A DNA stretch of 64,000 nt from Streptomyces sp. ST2-7A (GTDB taxonomy: Bacteria; Actinomycetota; Actinomycetes; Streptomycetales; Streptomycetaceae). The notes beneath the pieces are model-generated. The model did no database searches. It was given only the letters and a program-made list of their open reading frames with translations, and was not told the origin of the DNA. How positions within the stretch are numbered: position 1 is the stretch's first letter; each line of letters starts with the position of its first letter. Shown piece by piece: positions 34,438 to 42,250 of this stretch. Location of the stretch: the NCBI RefSeq assembly GCF_021390475.1, contig NZ_JAJUWS010000012.1, forward strand, positions 1 through 64,000, read 5' to 3'. Made by a program: the position numbers and the translations under genes.

Positions 34438-34697
34438 CGCGGGCCCTTCCTGAGGTGGGGGGTGGCGTGGTGGTGGATGCGGGCGGCGAGTTCGTGGGCG
34501 CGGCGGCCGGTGCGCAGGTGTCGGCCGTTGCCGTGGCAGCGGCGGCAGGCCCGGCCGCGTGTGGGGCGTCCGTGTCGGTCGGTGCGCAGGGCGAAGCCCA
34601 GTCCGTTGCACAGGCGGCAGGTGCGGAACGGGGCGACCGCACACAGCAGGATGTAACCGAGAGTGATGGCTAACAGGCAGGCGAGGGTGGTGGGCAC
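34434..34697 (-). CDS. Membrane-anchored zinc-finger protein (DnaJ-type CxxCxGxG repeats)
   Basis: An 87-aa protein with one N-terminal membrane helix (LACLLAITLGYILLCAVA) and two DnaJ-like zinc motifs, CRLCNGLG and CRRCHGNG. It belongs to the conjugation/spread gene set by position; proteins of this kind are common in AICEs but uncharacterised. GTG start with GGGAGG upstream. Confidence 0.78.
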   Translation of the reverse strand: MPTTLACLLAITLGYILLCAVAPFRTCRLCNGLGFALRTDRHGRPTRGRACRRCHGNGRHLRTGRRAHELAARIHHHATPHLRKGPR

Positions 34698-34741
34698 GGG
34701 TGCCTCCCGGGCGGGTTTTAGGCGAGAACGCGGGTGTGGGG

Positions 34742-34837
34742 GCGGTGGCCTGCTAGAAGCTAGGTCGCAGGCCACCGCAGTGGTGGGGCGCTAGCGGGGA
34801 CGCTAGGTCTAGCAGGAGGGGCCGCTAGTCCTAGCGG
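34742..34837. promoter_or_regulatory. CTAG-rich dyad region next to traB, candidate cis-acting transfer locus (clt)
   Basis: Seven CTAG tetramers occur in 82 bp (34753-34834), a striking density for DNA of this composition. The region contains an 11-bp stem (GCGGTGGCCTG / CAGGCCACCGC, 34742-34752 and 34768-34778) and a 7-bp stem CCGCTAG-TC-CTAGCGG (34822-34837). It lies 10 bp past the traB stop. Streptomyces TraB proteins recognise repeats in a nearby clt locus; the assignment here is inference. Confidence 0.5.
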
Positions 34838-34846
34838 GCTTCCGGT

Positions 34847-37069
34847 TCAGTCCCGATCGCGGTTTTGGTCACGTTCGGTCATGGCGGTGGTGATGGCGGA
34901 GCGGGTGATGCCGCGCCGGTTGGCGCCCTTTCCGGCCTTGGTGGTGCCCCACACCTGGCGGGTGCGCACCCCGTGCGGCTTGAGCGCGGCGGTGAGCTGT
35001 TCGGCCTCCCATCCGGCGTAGACCTGCGGGCGCAGGGCGGCCAGGCGGGCGGCGATGGTCTCCGACCACGCCTTGTCCTCCCCGGCCTCCAGGACCGTCA
35101 GCACGTCGGCCAGCACGTCCGGGCCCTCATCCGGGGTCTCGGGGGCGTGTCCGGCGGCGTGGCCGGTGATGTTGCCGTACGCCTCCCGGGCGGCGCGGGC
35201 GCGGGCGGCGATGGTCTTGGCGGCGGGGGCGTCGATGAAGGTGGAGGCGACGATGCGGGGGTCGTCGCCTTCACCGGCCATCCAGCAGATGCCCTTGTCG
35301 GAGCGGGCGAACATGGTGGCGCGGTAGCCGGATTTGTACATGCTCTGCCCGAGCACCATGTCGTTGGCCACCTGTGACATGACCTTCAGGCAGAACCGCA
35401 GCACGGCGTTGTCGGAGATGCCCTTGGGCAGCGACTTGGCGTCCGGGCGTTGGGTGCCGAACATCGCGACCATGCCCAGCGCGGGGCCGCGCTTGACCAG
35501 GTCGGTGCAGATCGCCTCCAACTCCGCCCCGTGGTCGGGGTGCTCGAAGGCCACCTGGCACTCGTCCAACCCGACCACCACCGGATGCAGCCCGAGTTCC
35601 CGGTCATTCGCGAGTTCGGGGGTGACCTTGGATTCGGGGCAGCGGGTCAGCGGCAGGGACTTGATGACCTTGGCGCGGCGCCGCAGCTCCTCGCGCAGCT
35701 CCCGCAGGGAGGCCAGCACGTATTCGATGTCCTCGTCCTCCTCCCCGGCGCGGTAGCGGTGACAGACCGGCTCAAGGGCCCGGAAGTCGCCGGTGCCCTT
35801 GAAGTCGAAGGCGTGCAACTCGGCCCGCGGGTCAAGGGCGGCGATGAGGAGCAGTAGCCGCATCAGGAAGGTCTTGCCCATCCGGGGGATGGAGCCGACG
35901 ACCACCGAGGCGAACATCAACGTCACCTCGACCTCCCGCATCCGCTGGTCGTTGCCGAACGCCACGGGCGCGAAGAGGTCGACGGTGCCCTTCTTGGCCA
36001 GTGGCCAGGCCGGGCGGCGGGTCTCGTTCATCGGCTTGTCCCCCACCCAGAGCACCAAGCGGCCCTCGTGCTCGGCAGGGTCGCCGGAGGGCCACACGCA
36101 GCCGAGCTTGCGGCGCAGGCCGGAGGCCAGTTCGGTGCGCTTGTCCATCACATCGTCCGGGGTCACGCCGTAGGGCAGATCGAGTTCGGCCCGGTAGCCG
36201 GGCCCATCCCGGGTGATCTCGGAGGTGAAGCGCATCCCGTTCATCTCCCCGCCCTTCTTGATGGCGGCGCCGATCCGGGGATGGCCGATGGCATCCAGCC
36301 CCCGCAGCACGAGTGAGGACGTCAGCTTGGGCACCTCGGTGACCTGCACCGCCGGGCCGATCACCGGCCGATCCCGCTCCTGCCCGGCCATCCCCAACGC
36401 CGCCACCGACAGGGCCGCGACGGCGGCCAGCCAACCGGGCGCCACCACATACAGGGCCAGCGCTCCGGTGGTGCCGAACAGCAGCGAGGCGGCCAGCACC
36501 AGGGAGCGCCATCGCACCCGGGAGATCCGGGTGCGATCCAGCCGCAGATACTCCTCGCTGTCCTGCGTGCTGACCGCGTGGGCCCGCAACGGAGCGCTCT
36601 CCGCATCGGAGGCCCAGCGCCAGACCCCGCGCACCAGCCGGGCCGCCCCCACCGGCGCGCGGAAGGCCAACCGGGCCGGATAGATCCCGCCCACGGTGCG
36701 CAGGCCGTGGTAGGCGCACACATACCCCGCCCGCGCCCCCGCCCGCCCCACGGTGGCAAACAGGTCCGCGCGGTGGGTCAGCCACGGCGCCAGAATCGGC
36801 CGCCGCACCTCCCCCCGCACCCCCGACCCGGCCAGACCGGGCGGATCCACCGGACGCGGACCGCTCCCCTCGCTCTCCTCTCCGGCGGCCGGGATGACCG
36901 AAGCGGTCTCCTCGGTGGGGCGGAACGTCTCCGGGACCACACCCGGCACCGGCGCGGGCACCGGGATCGGGATGGTGGGTGCGGTGGCATCGGTGGGTTT
37001 GGCCAGGGTGATGGCCGCCGGGGGGACCGGCGGCGCGGTCCCGTTCACGGCCGTGGTCGTGTCGGTCAT
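34847..37069 (-). CDS. traB: TraB/FtsK-like DNA translocase, conjugative transfer
   Basis: A 740-aa septal DNA-translocase. The N-terminal ~100 residues are disordered and Pro-rich, two adjacent membrane helices lie around residues 190-235, and the FtsK-type ATPase follows with Walker A GSIPRMGKTF and Walker B VVVGLDECQ, then the motif FGTQRPDAKSLPKG. A winged-helix (gamma-like) tail ends the protein. TraB proteins move double-stranded plasmid DNA between mycelia without a relaxase, which fits the absence of a relaxase gene here. ATG at 37069 (MTDTTTAV) with GAAGGAAGGG upstream. Confidence 0.93.
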   Translation of the reverse strand: MTDTTTAVNGTAPPVPPAAITLAKPTDATAPTIPIPVPAPVPGVVPETFRPTEETASVIPAAGEESEGSGPRPVDPPGLAGSGVRGEVRRPILAPWLTHRADLFATVGRAGARAGYVCAYHGLRTVGGIYPARLAFRAPVGAARLVRGVWRWASDAESAPLRAHAVSTQDSEEYLRLDRTRISRVRWRSLVLAASLLFGTTGALALYVVAPGWLAAVAALSVAALGMAGQERDRPVIGPAVQVTEVPKLTSSLVLRGLDAIGHPRIGAAIKKGGEMNGMRFTSEITRDGPGYRAELDLPYGVTPDDVMDKRTELASGLRRKLGCVWPSGDPAEHEGRLVLWVGDKPMNETRRPAWPLAKKGTVDLFAPVAFGNDQRMREVEVTLMFASVVVGSIPRMGKTFLMRLLLLIAALDPRAELHAFDFKGTGDFRALEPVCHRYRAGEEDEDIEYVLASLRELREELRRRAKVIKSLPLTRCPESKVTPELANDRELGLHPVVVGLDECQVAFEHPDHGAELEAICTDLVKRGPALGMVAMFGTQRPDAKSLPKGISDNAVLRFCLKVMSQVANDMVLGQSMYKSGYRATMFARSDKGICWMAGEGDDPRIVASTFIDAPAAKTIAARARAAREAYGNITGHAAGHAPETPDEGPDVLADVLTVLEAGEDKAWSETIAARLAALRPQVYAGWEAEQLTAALKPHGVRTRQVWGTTKAGKGANRRGITRSAITTAMTERDQNRDRD

Positions 37070-37181
37070 GATGAACAAACCCTTCCTTCGGGCTCGACTC
37101 GAACGAAGTGGGACCCTGTGGGGCGGCCGATGCCGGGAAGCCTCCAGCCGCCCCACAGGGCGATTCGGTGGGGGTGATGCC

Positions 37182-37385
37182 TCAGAGCGCGAGGGGCTGG
37201 ACGTCGAAGAACAACACGACGCCCCGGGCCATGGCGGGCTCCTGGTCGGCGAGGTGGTCACGGGCCTGCACGAACACCTCGCCCCGGGTCATGCCGGGCG
37301 GAAGGTGGACCTCGGTGGAGAACGTCATCCGCCGGCCGCCGGCCGCTTCCATCGTCAAAACGCACAGGTGGGTGAAGTCGGACAC
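37182..37385 (-). CDS. Small AICE protein
   Basis: A 67-aa protein with a beta-alpha pattern (FTHLCVLTMEAAGGRRMTFS; GEVFVQARDHLADQ), unknown function. GTG start with AAGGGGA 7 nt upstream. Confidence 0.72.
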   Translation of the reverse strand: MSDFTHLCVLTMEAAGGRRMTFSTEVHLPPGMTRGEVFVQARDHLADQEPAMARGVVLFFDVQPLAL

Positions 37386-37483
37386 GGTGATTCCCCTTGT
37401 CTGGCGCGGGCCGGGTCTGTCCCGGCTCCCCTCACCGCCCGGCACCGGGCCGGGCGGATCGGGCAGCTGTCAGCAGCGGCGGT

Positions 37484-37864
37484 TCACGCGGCCAGCTCGG
37501 TGGGATAGGCGCACGGCACACACATGCCGAGCGAGGTGGGGATGCAGTAGTCCGCGACCCGCCCGCAGGCCGGACAGGTCCGGCGCGCTTGCATCGCCTT
37601 GGCCAACGCTTCGGCCCGGCCCGGTGTCATCGGCCGGACCGGCTTGGCGCGCTCGATGCGGTAGAGGTGGCCGACCAGCGGGGCCCGGCCCCGGCGACGC
37701 AGGCGCATCACCTGCGCCACCGGTTCCTGACCACCGGGCCGCAACCCGACCGCCCGCAACTGGCGACGGGTCGCCAACCCCTCCGGAGCGGCCCGCCACG
37801 GATAGGTCGGGATGCCGTACCGGACCCCCTCGGGGTCCAAGACATCCGCGTACGCGCGGCTCAC
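37484..37864 (-). CDS. RRQRL-motif zinc-binding AICE protein
   Basis: A 126-aa protein with ATRRQLRAVGLRPGGQEP in the middle and a C-terminal zinc site, CPACGRVADYC and CVPCAYP. It matches the RRQRL-motif proteins that recur in AICEs; their function is unknown. Start overlaps the methyltransferase stop (GTGA). Confidence 0.8.
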   Translation of the reverse strand: MSRAYADVLDPEGVRYGIPTYPWRAAPEGLATRRQLRAVGLRPGGQEPVAQVMRLRRRGRAPLVGHLYRIERAKPVRPMTPGRAEALAKAMQARRTCPACGRVADYCIPTSLGMCVPCAYPTELAA

Positions 37865-38487
37865 CGGAGGGTCGTTTCGGGGAGGTGGGAGTGCACGGTT
37901 TCGCCGATCCACCGGGTGTAGGCCGGTGGGATGGCCTGACGTGCCTCCCGGTTGGTCATCCAGGTGCAGCCCATGGCGTCCGCGTAGGCCCGTTCGCCCT
38001 TGTGGGCGAAGGGCAGGAGGCGGGGGTGGTGCCAGCACGGCGGGAGGAGTTGCCCGCCCCCGCCCCAGGAGGTTTCGAACGCCCGGTGGCGGCGGATGTT
38101 CAGGCCGAACATCGAGCCGCACAACAGGTAGTCGGGGCGGATCGGGGCCTCGGGTACGTTCTCCATCACCCACGGCCGCCCGCACCGCTCCAACAGCTCC
38201 CGGCCGGGGGTCAGCAGGTCCGGGTGGGAGTCGCGGTTCCCGCGCCAGGCGGTGACCCGGGCGAAGGTCTGGCACGGCCAGGAGGTGTGCACCAGGTCGT
38301 AGCGCTCGATCTCGCCGGTGTCGATCAGGTCGGCCAGGTGGTCGATCGCGTCCGCGAGAACGAAGCGGTAGGGATAGTTCGGCTGGGGGCGGATGTCCAC
38401 GCCGGTGACCTCGTACCCGGCCTCGGCGTAGCCCCGCCCCGCACCACCCGCGCCGCAGCACAGGTCCAGCACACGCCGCCGGATCAC
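37861..38487 (-). CDS. DNA (cytosine-5)-methyltransferase-like protein
   Basis: A 208-aa compact C5-methyltransferase. Motif I is DLCCGAGGAGRGYAEAGYEV, the catalytic Cys is in SWPCQTF, motif VI is WVMENVP and motif VIII is RRHRAFE. A full target-recognition region is missing, so it is shorter than typical Dcm enzymes (>300 aa). No cognate endonuclease is next to it; such orphan enzymes in mobile elements may protect incoming DNA from host restriction. Translationally coupled on both sides. Confidence 0.85.
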   Translation of the reverse strand: MIRRRVLDLCCGAGGAGRGYAEAGYEVTGVDIRPQPNYPYRFVLADAIDHLADLIDTGEIERYDLVHTSWPCQTFARVTAWRGNRDSHPDLLTPGRELLERCGRPWVMENVPEAPIRPDYLLCGSMFGLNIRRHRAFETSWGGGGQLLPPCWHHPRLLPFAHKGERAYADAMGCTWMTNREARQAIPPAYTRWIGETVHSHLPETTLR

Positions 38488-39659
38488 GCCGCGCTCACCC
38501 TCTCGGCACGTTCGGCGCGCAGGGCTTCGCGCAGTTGGCGGGCGTTGTCGGCGGAGGTGCGCACCGCCTGTCGGATGGCGTTGGCGGTCAACGCCTCATC
38601 CGCCCAGTCGTCGGTCACCGACCGCGCCTCGGTCAGGAGTTGGTCCCAGGATCGGCGCGGCACGGCTGTGCGGGTCGCGGAGGGTGGCACCGGTGTGGTG
38701 AGCCGACTCGGTCGGGGTCGGTCGGCGGCGGCCACCAGCGGTCGGGGCGGGGAGTCGGGGGCGACCGAAGCGCTCCCCGAGTCGGATTCGGGCCCGACCG
38801 GCGGGGCGACCGGGTCGGACCCGGCCCCGGGGGCGGACGGCTGTTCGGGCAGGCCAGGGGGCGACCACTTTGCAGTCGTCCGTATGGATTCCTCCGCATT
38901 CGCCACCGCGTCGACCGGGGCGGCCACGACGGCCGGGAGAGGGGTGGCCACCGGCAGCACCGGAACCCCGGTCGGGACATCGGTCGGGGTGGTGGGGGTG
39001 CCGCCGAACATGGCGGCCAGGGCGGCGTCCGCACCGGCCTGCAAGCGGTCGCGTTGGATGGTCAGCAGCCGACCGGCCAACGCCGGGTCCTCCCGACCGA
39101 CCCGGCGGGCGAGCTTCCAGGCCCGCCGCTCGGAGGCCCTGCGCTTGCCCTCATCCGGGTGGGAGGTGGCGCGGGCCCGGTGGTAGGCCAACTCCTGGAC
39201 CACCGCCGCCGCCCGGGCGTCGGCCTCCACATCCCGACCGCCGTTCTGGTGCACCACGATCCGCCGGGCCAGGAAGGCCATCCCCTCGGCGGCCACCGTC
39301 ATCCCCATCGGGGTGATGGCGTAGACGACCATCTGCCCCACATCGTCGGCGGCCGTCACCGACATCGCGGACGCGGCGGCGGGCAGCAGCCACAGCCCCG
39401 CCCGGACCACCGCCGGGGAGGATTGCCCCAACAGCGTCAACCCCAGCAGCACCAGCGCCAACACCGCCGTCGCACCCTCACCGGCGGCCACCGCACCCAT
39501 CGCGGTACCCGCGCCGTAGGCGGACTCGATGTTGCTGTACGTCCCGATCCCACCCGCGACACCGGTGGCCAACATCGGCACGAACGCCGCCGTCAACACG
39601 ACCTTCTGCACCCGGGTCAGCGACCGGCCGATGACCGTGCTCATCTCGGTGGCACTCAT
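38484..39659 (-). CDS. SpdB/DUF2637-type membrane spread protein
   Basis: A 391-aa protein. The first ~130 residues hold four membrane helices (FVPMLATGVAGGIGTYSNIE; AVLALVLLGLTLLGQ; LLPAAASAMSVTAADD) of the DUF2637 type. A long soluble Pro/Ser/Val-rich part and a helical C terminus follow. In Streptomyces plasmids, DUF2637 proteins belong to the spd set needed for spreading plasmids within recipient mycelium (pock size). ATG overlaps the previous stop (ATGA). Confidence 0.82.
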   Translation of the reverse strand: MSATEMSTVIGRSLTRVQKVVLTAAFVPMLATGVAGGIGTYSNIESAYGAGTAMGAVAAGEGATAVLALVLLGLTLLGQSSPAVVRAGLWLLPAAASAMSVTAADDVGQMVVYAITPMGMTVAAEGMAFLARRIVVHQNGGRDVEADARAAAVVQELAYHRARATSHPDEGKRRASERRAWKLARRVGREDPALAGRLLTIQRDRLQAGADAALAAMFGGTPTTPTDVPTGVPVLPVATPLPAVVAAPVDAVANAEESIRTTAKWSPPGLPEQPSAPGAGSDPVAPPVGPESDSGSASVAPDSPPRPLVAAADRPRPSRLTTPVPPSATRTAVPRRSWDQLLTEARSVTDDWADEALTANAIRQAVRTSADNARQLREALRAERAERVSAA

Positions 39660-39856
39660 GCCGCCCACCCCCGCATCCGACGCTTCCACCGGGTACCGGC
39701 GGCCAGCCCGAGAGCGAAGGACAACAGGACCGGGTGACCGGCGGCCAGTACCGCCAGCGCACCGGCCACGCCGATGACGGCGGCGGCCAGCGAGGGGAAG
39801 ACCCACACCAGGGCCAGCAGCCCCGCCCACAGCAGGAACGACTTCACCGCGTTCAC
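39656..39856 (-). CDS. Small membrane protein (SpdA-like position)
   Basis: A 66-aa protein with two membrane helices (SFLLWAGLLALVWVFPSLAA and AGHPVLLSFALGLAAG) and a basic tail. It lies directly before spdB with coupled translation, so a spread function is probable by position. Confidence 0.75.
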   Translation of the reverse strand: MNAVKSFLLWAGLLALVWVFPSLAAAVIGVAGALAVLAAGHPVLLSFALGLAAGTRWKRRMRGWAA

Positions 39857-40146
39857 GCCGCCACCTCCCCACCGCGCTCGCGCAGCTCGATGGCGGCGAT
39901 CAGGTCCACGGGCGCGTGCGGGTCGTCCGGTTCCGCCGAAGCGGCCGGACACTCCTCCCACCGCCACGCGGCACCCGGCAGCGGCTCATAGCCCAGATCG
40001 GCCAGCACCTCCCGGCGCGCGGCCGGAGTCGGGATCGGCACCCCGTGCGGCCACCGGTGCTCGGGCCAGTTGGAGACGCTGCCCAGCAGGGGCACGAACA
40101 CCTTCCACACCCCGCCGCTGTTGCCCATCAACGCTTGCAGCTTCAC
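39853..40146 (-). CDS. DUF6303-like AICE protein
   Basis: A 97-aa soluble protein; VKVFVPLLGSVSNWPEHRW-like and LADLGYEPLPGAAWRWEE patterns resemble DUF6303 proteins seen in AICEs as I recall them. Function unknown. Coupled by GTGA and ATGA overlaps. Confidence 0.72.
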   Translation of the reverse strand: MKLQALMGNSGGVWKVFVPLLGSVSNWPEHRWPHGVPIPTPAARREVLADLGYEPLPGAAWRWEECPAASAEPDDPHAPVDLIAAIELRERGGEVAA

Positions 40147-40403
40147 GCCGCCACCCCCGCCACGAACAGGACGGCAACCGGCACCTCGGAGGTCTCCGGG
40201 AGGTGCGGGGCGACGGCCCGCAGCGCACGGGCGTACAGGCCGGGGTCATCGGCCAGGATGTCCCGGGCCGCGTCCAGCCGGGCCGCCCGTTCGGTGTCGC
40301 TCTCTCCCTCGACTCCCAACCACAGGGCCGGGTCGGTGCCAAGGGACAGTTCGGTGTAGTCGTGCTGGTCGCGTACCTCGTGCCGACCGATGAAGCTCTT
40401 CAC
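40143..40403 (-). CDS. Small AICE protein
   Basis: An 86-aa acidic, helical protein (SDTERAARLDAARDILADDP) of unknown function, first gene of the spd block. GTG at 40403 with AGGAG 9 nt upstream, downstream of one copy of the 102-bp repeat. Confidence 0.72.
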   Translation of the reverse strand: MKSFIGRHEVRDQHDYTELSLGTDPALWLGVEGESDTERAARLDAARDILADDPGLYARALRAVAPHLPETSEVPVAVLFVAGVAA

Positions 40404-40433
40404 AACGGGTCTCTCCTGTCGGTTGAAGGAAGA

Positions 40434-40535
40434 CCGGGGGCGGCGGGTCGTCTGTGGTGGTGGTTGACCGCCGCATCCCCGGGGTGACCACGAGTGGCCA
40501 TGACCCCCGCCACCGACCCCGTTCGGCCGGTGGCG
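40434..40535. repeat. 102-bp direct repeat, copy 1
   Basis: Identical over all 102 bp to 41049-41150. It lies in the 5' untranslated region of the spd block and contains an internal stem GCCACCG / CGGTGGC near its right end (terminator-like on the minus strand). Confidence 0.95.
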
Positions 40536-40558
40536 GGGATCAAGAGCACTGGTGGGGC

Positions 40559-41017
40559 TCAGCGAAGAGAGGTTCCGGCGGCCTCGACCATGGCGTCGTG
40601 AGCTTCCAGGGCACCGGCGCGCAGCGACTCCAGCTCCCGAAGGTCGGCCGCGTCGCGGATGGCGTAGGTGGCGCGGGTGGCACGAACGGCCGCGTTCCGG
40701 ACCGTCGCGTCGGAGACCAGCAGCCGGACGCGAACGGACGGTGAGGTGATCTCCGAGCGGGTCTCGTGCGAGGTGTCGAGGAGCTTGCGCACCCGGTCGG
40801 GGGAGGCGTCGGTCAGTTCGGCGTCCTTCAGCTCCCACATCGCCCGGCGGTGGTCGCTGAGGGACGCCGCCAGCTCGGTCACGGCGGTGATGCGGTCGCG
40901 CCGCAGTTCGGCCGCGCGCTCCTCGGTGCGACCGGCACGGGCCGCCCGGTGCTGGAGAAGACCGGCGACGGTGGCTCCGGCGAGAGTGCCGATGACCGCG
41001 ATGATGCTCGCCCACAT
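40559..41017 (-). CDS. Membrane-anchored helical AICE protein
   Basis: A 152-aa protein with one N-terminal membrane helix (MWASIIAVIGTLAGATVAG) followed by a long helical, Arg/Glu-rich coiled-coil-like segment (residues ~30-100). No family recognised. It is flanked on both sides by identical 102-bp repeats, so homologous recombination could delete it cleanly. AAAGGA lies 8 nt before the ATG. Confidence 0.75.
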   Translation of the reverse strand: MWASIIAVIGTLAGATVAGLLQHRAARAGRTEERAAELRRDRITAVTELAASLSDHRRAMWELKDAELTDASPDRVRKLLDTSHETRSEITSPSVRVRLLVSDATVRNAAVRATRATYAIRDAADLRELESLRAGALEAHDAMVEAAGTSLR

Positions 41018-41048
41018 GGTGGGGTCCTTTCGGTAGTCGGAAGGGGAT

Positions 41049-41150
41049 CCGGGGGCGGCGGGTCGTCTGTGGTGGTGGTTGACCGCCGCATCCCCGGGGT
41101 GACCACGAGTGGCCATGACCCCCGCCACCGACCCCGTTCGGCCGGTGGCG
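41049..41150. repeat. 102-bp direct repeat, copy 2
   Basis: Perfect copy of 40434-40535, here in front of the membrane-anchored gene, right after the long leader of the AICE operon. Confidence 0.95.
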
Positions 41151-41182
41151 AGGACCAAAAACACTCGTTGATCTGCGTTGAT

Positions 41183-41202
41183 GCACTCTGTTGAGTTCTC
41201 AA
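41183..41202 (-). promoter_or_regulatory. rRNA-leader-like antitermination box
   Basis: On the minus strand the leader reads TTGAGAACTCAACAGAGTGC. Nearly the same block is familiar from actinobacterial rRNA operon leaders (boxB/boxA region). It lies between the operator-controlled promoter and the first gene of the long transfer operon, where antitermination would be useful. Confidence 0.5.
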
Positions 41203-41348
41203 GGTCCGGGTGCTTCCTTCAGCGCCGTTTCACGGGACGCCTCCGGGCACCGAGTGCTCGGTAACGCAGGCCCCTCGTTAGCGAGACGAGAGCCCACCCA
41301 CCGTCAGGTGGGCAGCTCAAAGAAGGCCCATCCGAGCGAATCTCCCTT

Positions 41349-41364
41349 GCAGTCCTAGGACTGC
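41349..41364. promoter_or_regulatory. Operator O1 for the GntR regulator
   Basis: Perfect 16-bp palindrome GCAGTCCTAGGACTGC. Confidence 0.75.
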
Positions 41365-41389
41365 GGGCGACTCGAGATAACCATGCACC

Positions 41390-41405
41390 GCAGTCCCGAG
41401 ACTGT
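41390..41405. promoter_or_regulatory. Operator O2 for the GntR regulator (degenerate)
   Basis: GCAGTCCCGAGACTGT, the same palindrome with a changed centre. It overlaps the downstream side of a TTGACA -35 element read on the minus strand (41408-41403). Confidence 0.65.
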
Positions 41406-41407
41406 CA

Positions 41408-41423
41408 ACAGTCCTAGGACTGT
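41408..41423. promoter_or_regulatory. Operator O3 for the GntR regulator
   Basis: Perfect 16-bp palindrome ACAGTCCTAGGACTGT, 33 bp before the regulator start codon. Confidence 0.75.
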
Positions 41424-41455
41424 GTTTCACTGGTCGATGTCGAAAGGAGTGCCGC

Positions 41456-42250
41456 ATGGCGCCCAAGTGGCGAGAGCTCGCGGACCGACTGGCCGAACAG
41501 ATCAGGAAGGGCGAGTACGCGCCCGGTGACCAGTTGCCGCAGATCAGGGACCTGGTGGAAGCGGGCGAAGGCTCGAAGTCCACGGTCCACGCGGCCTACA
41601 AGGCGCTGGAAGCCGAAGGGCTGGTCACGTCCTCACGCGGCCACGGCACGGTCGTCCGTGAGCGGGCCCCGCTCAAGCGACTCGGCATCGCGAGGTACGA
41701 CAAGGCCAAGTGGCGGGACGGCGATGAGGTGGCCTTCATCGCGGACCGCGTGGCGTCCGGACGCACGTACAAGCGGAACGAACAGACCCAGACCGTCAGC
41801 CGTGTAGCGGCACCGGCCGCCGTCGCCCGGGCACACGGCCTACCGGAAGGCGCGGAGGTCTACGCACGGGCGCGCGTGGTCAAGGAAGGCGCACAGCCAA
41901 CACACACCTTGACCAGCTACTACCGTCCCGAGCACGTGGAAGGGACGCGCATCGTCGACCCCACGCCGGGACCCGCCGGTCGGGGCGGTGGCTTCCGTGT
42001 CCTGTACGACGCGGGATACGAAATCGACCACATGCAGGAGACCCTGTTCGCTCGCACCCCCACGGCGGACGAAGTCCAGCTGCTCCAGCTCGCGCCCGGC
42101 GAATGGGTGGTGGAGCTGCACCGGACGACGTACACGGCCGACGGGACCGTGGTGGAGTTCGCGATCGGCGTTCACGCGGCGACGCGCTTCTCCTGGACGT
42201 ACGACTTCAAGGTCCCCGACTCGGCGAAAGCGGAGGGCGAGAGCAAGTGA
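41456..42250 (+). CDS. GntR/HutC-type transcriptional regulator (KorSA-like AICE repressor)
   Basis: A 264-aa regulator with an N-terminal GntR winged helix (residues ~5-70: LPQIRDLVEAGEGSKSTVHA) and a C-terminal UTRA domain (~95-250). In pSAM2-type elements a GntR protein of this kind represses transfer and itself. Three copies of a CAGTCC-N-GGACTG palindrome lie between it and the divergent transfer operon, supporting dual control. AAAGGAG is 6 nt before the ATG. Confidence 0.92.
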   Translation: MAPKWRELADRLAEQIRKGEYAPGDQLPQIRDLVEAGEGSKSTVHAAYKALEAEGLVTSSRGHGTVVRERAPLKRLGIARYDKAKWRDGDEVAFIADRVASGRTYKRNEQTQTVSRVAAPAAVARAHGLPEGAEVYARARVVKEGAQPTHTLTSYYRPEHVEGTRIVDPTPGPAGRGGGFRVLYDAGYEIDHMQETLFARTPTADEVQLLQLAPGEWVVELHRTTYTADGTVVEFAIGVHAATRFSWTYDFKVPDSAKAEGESK

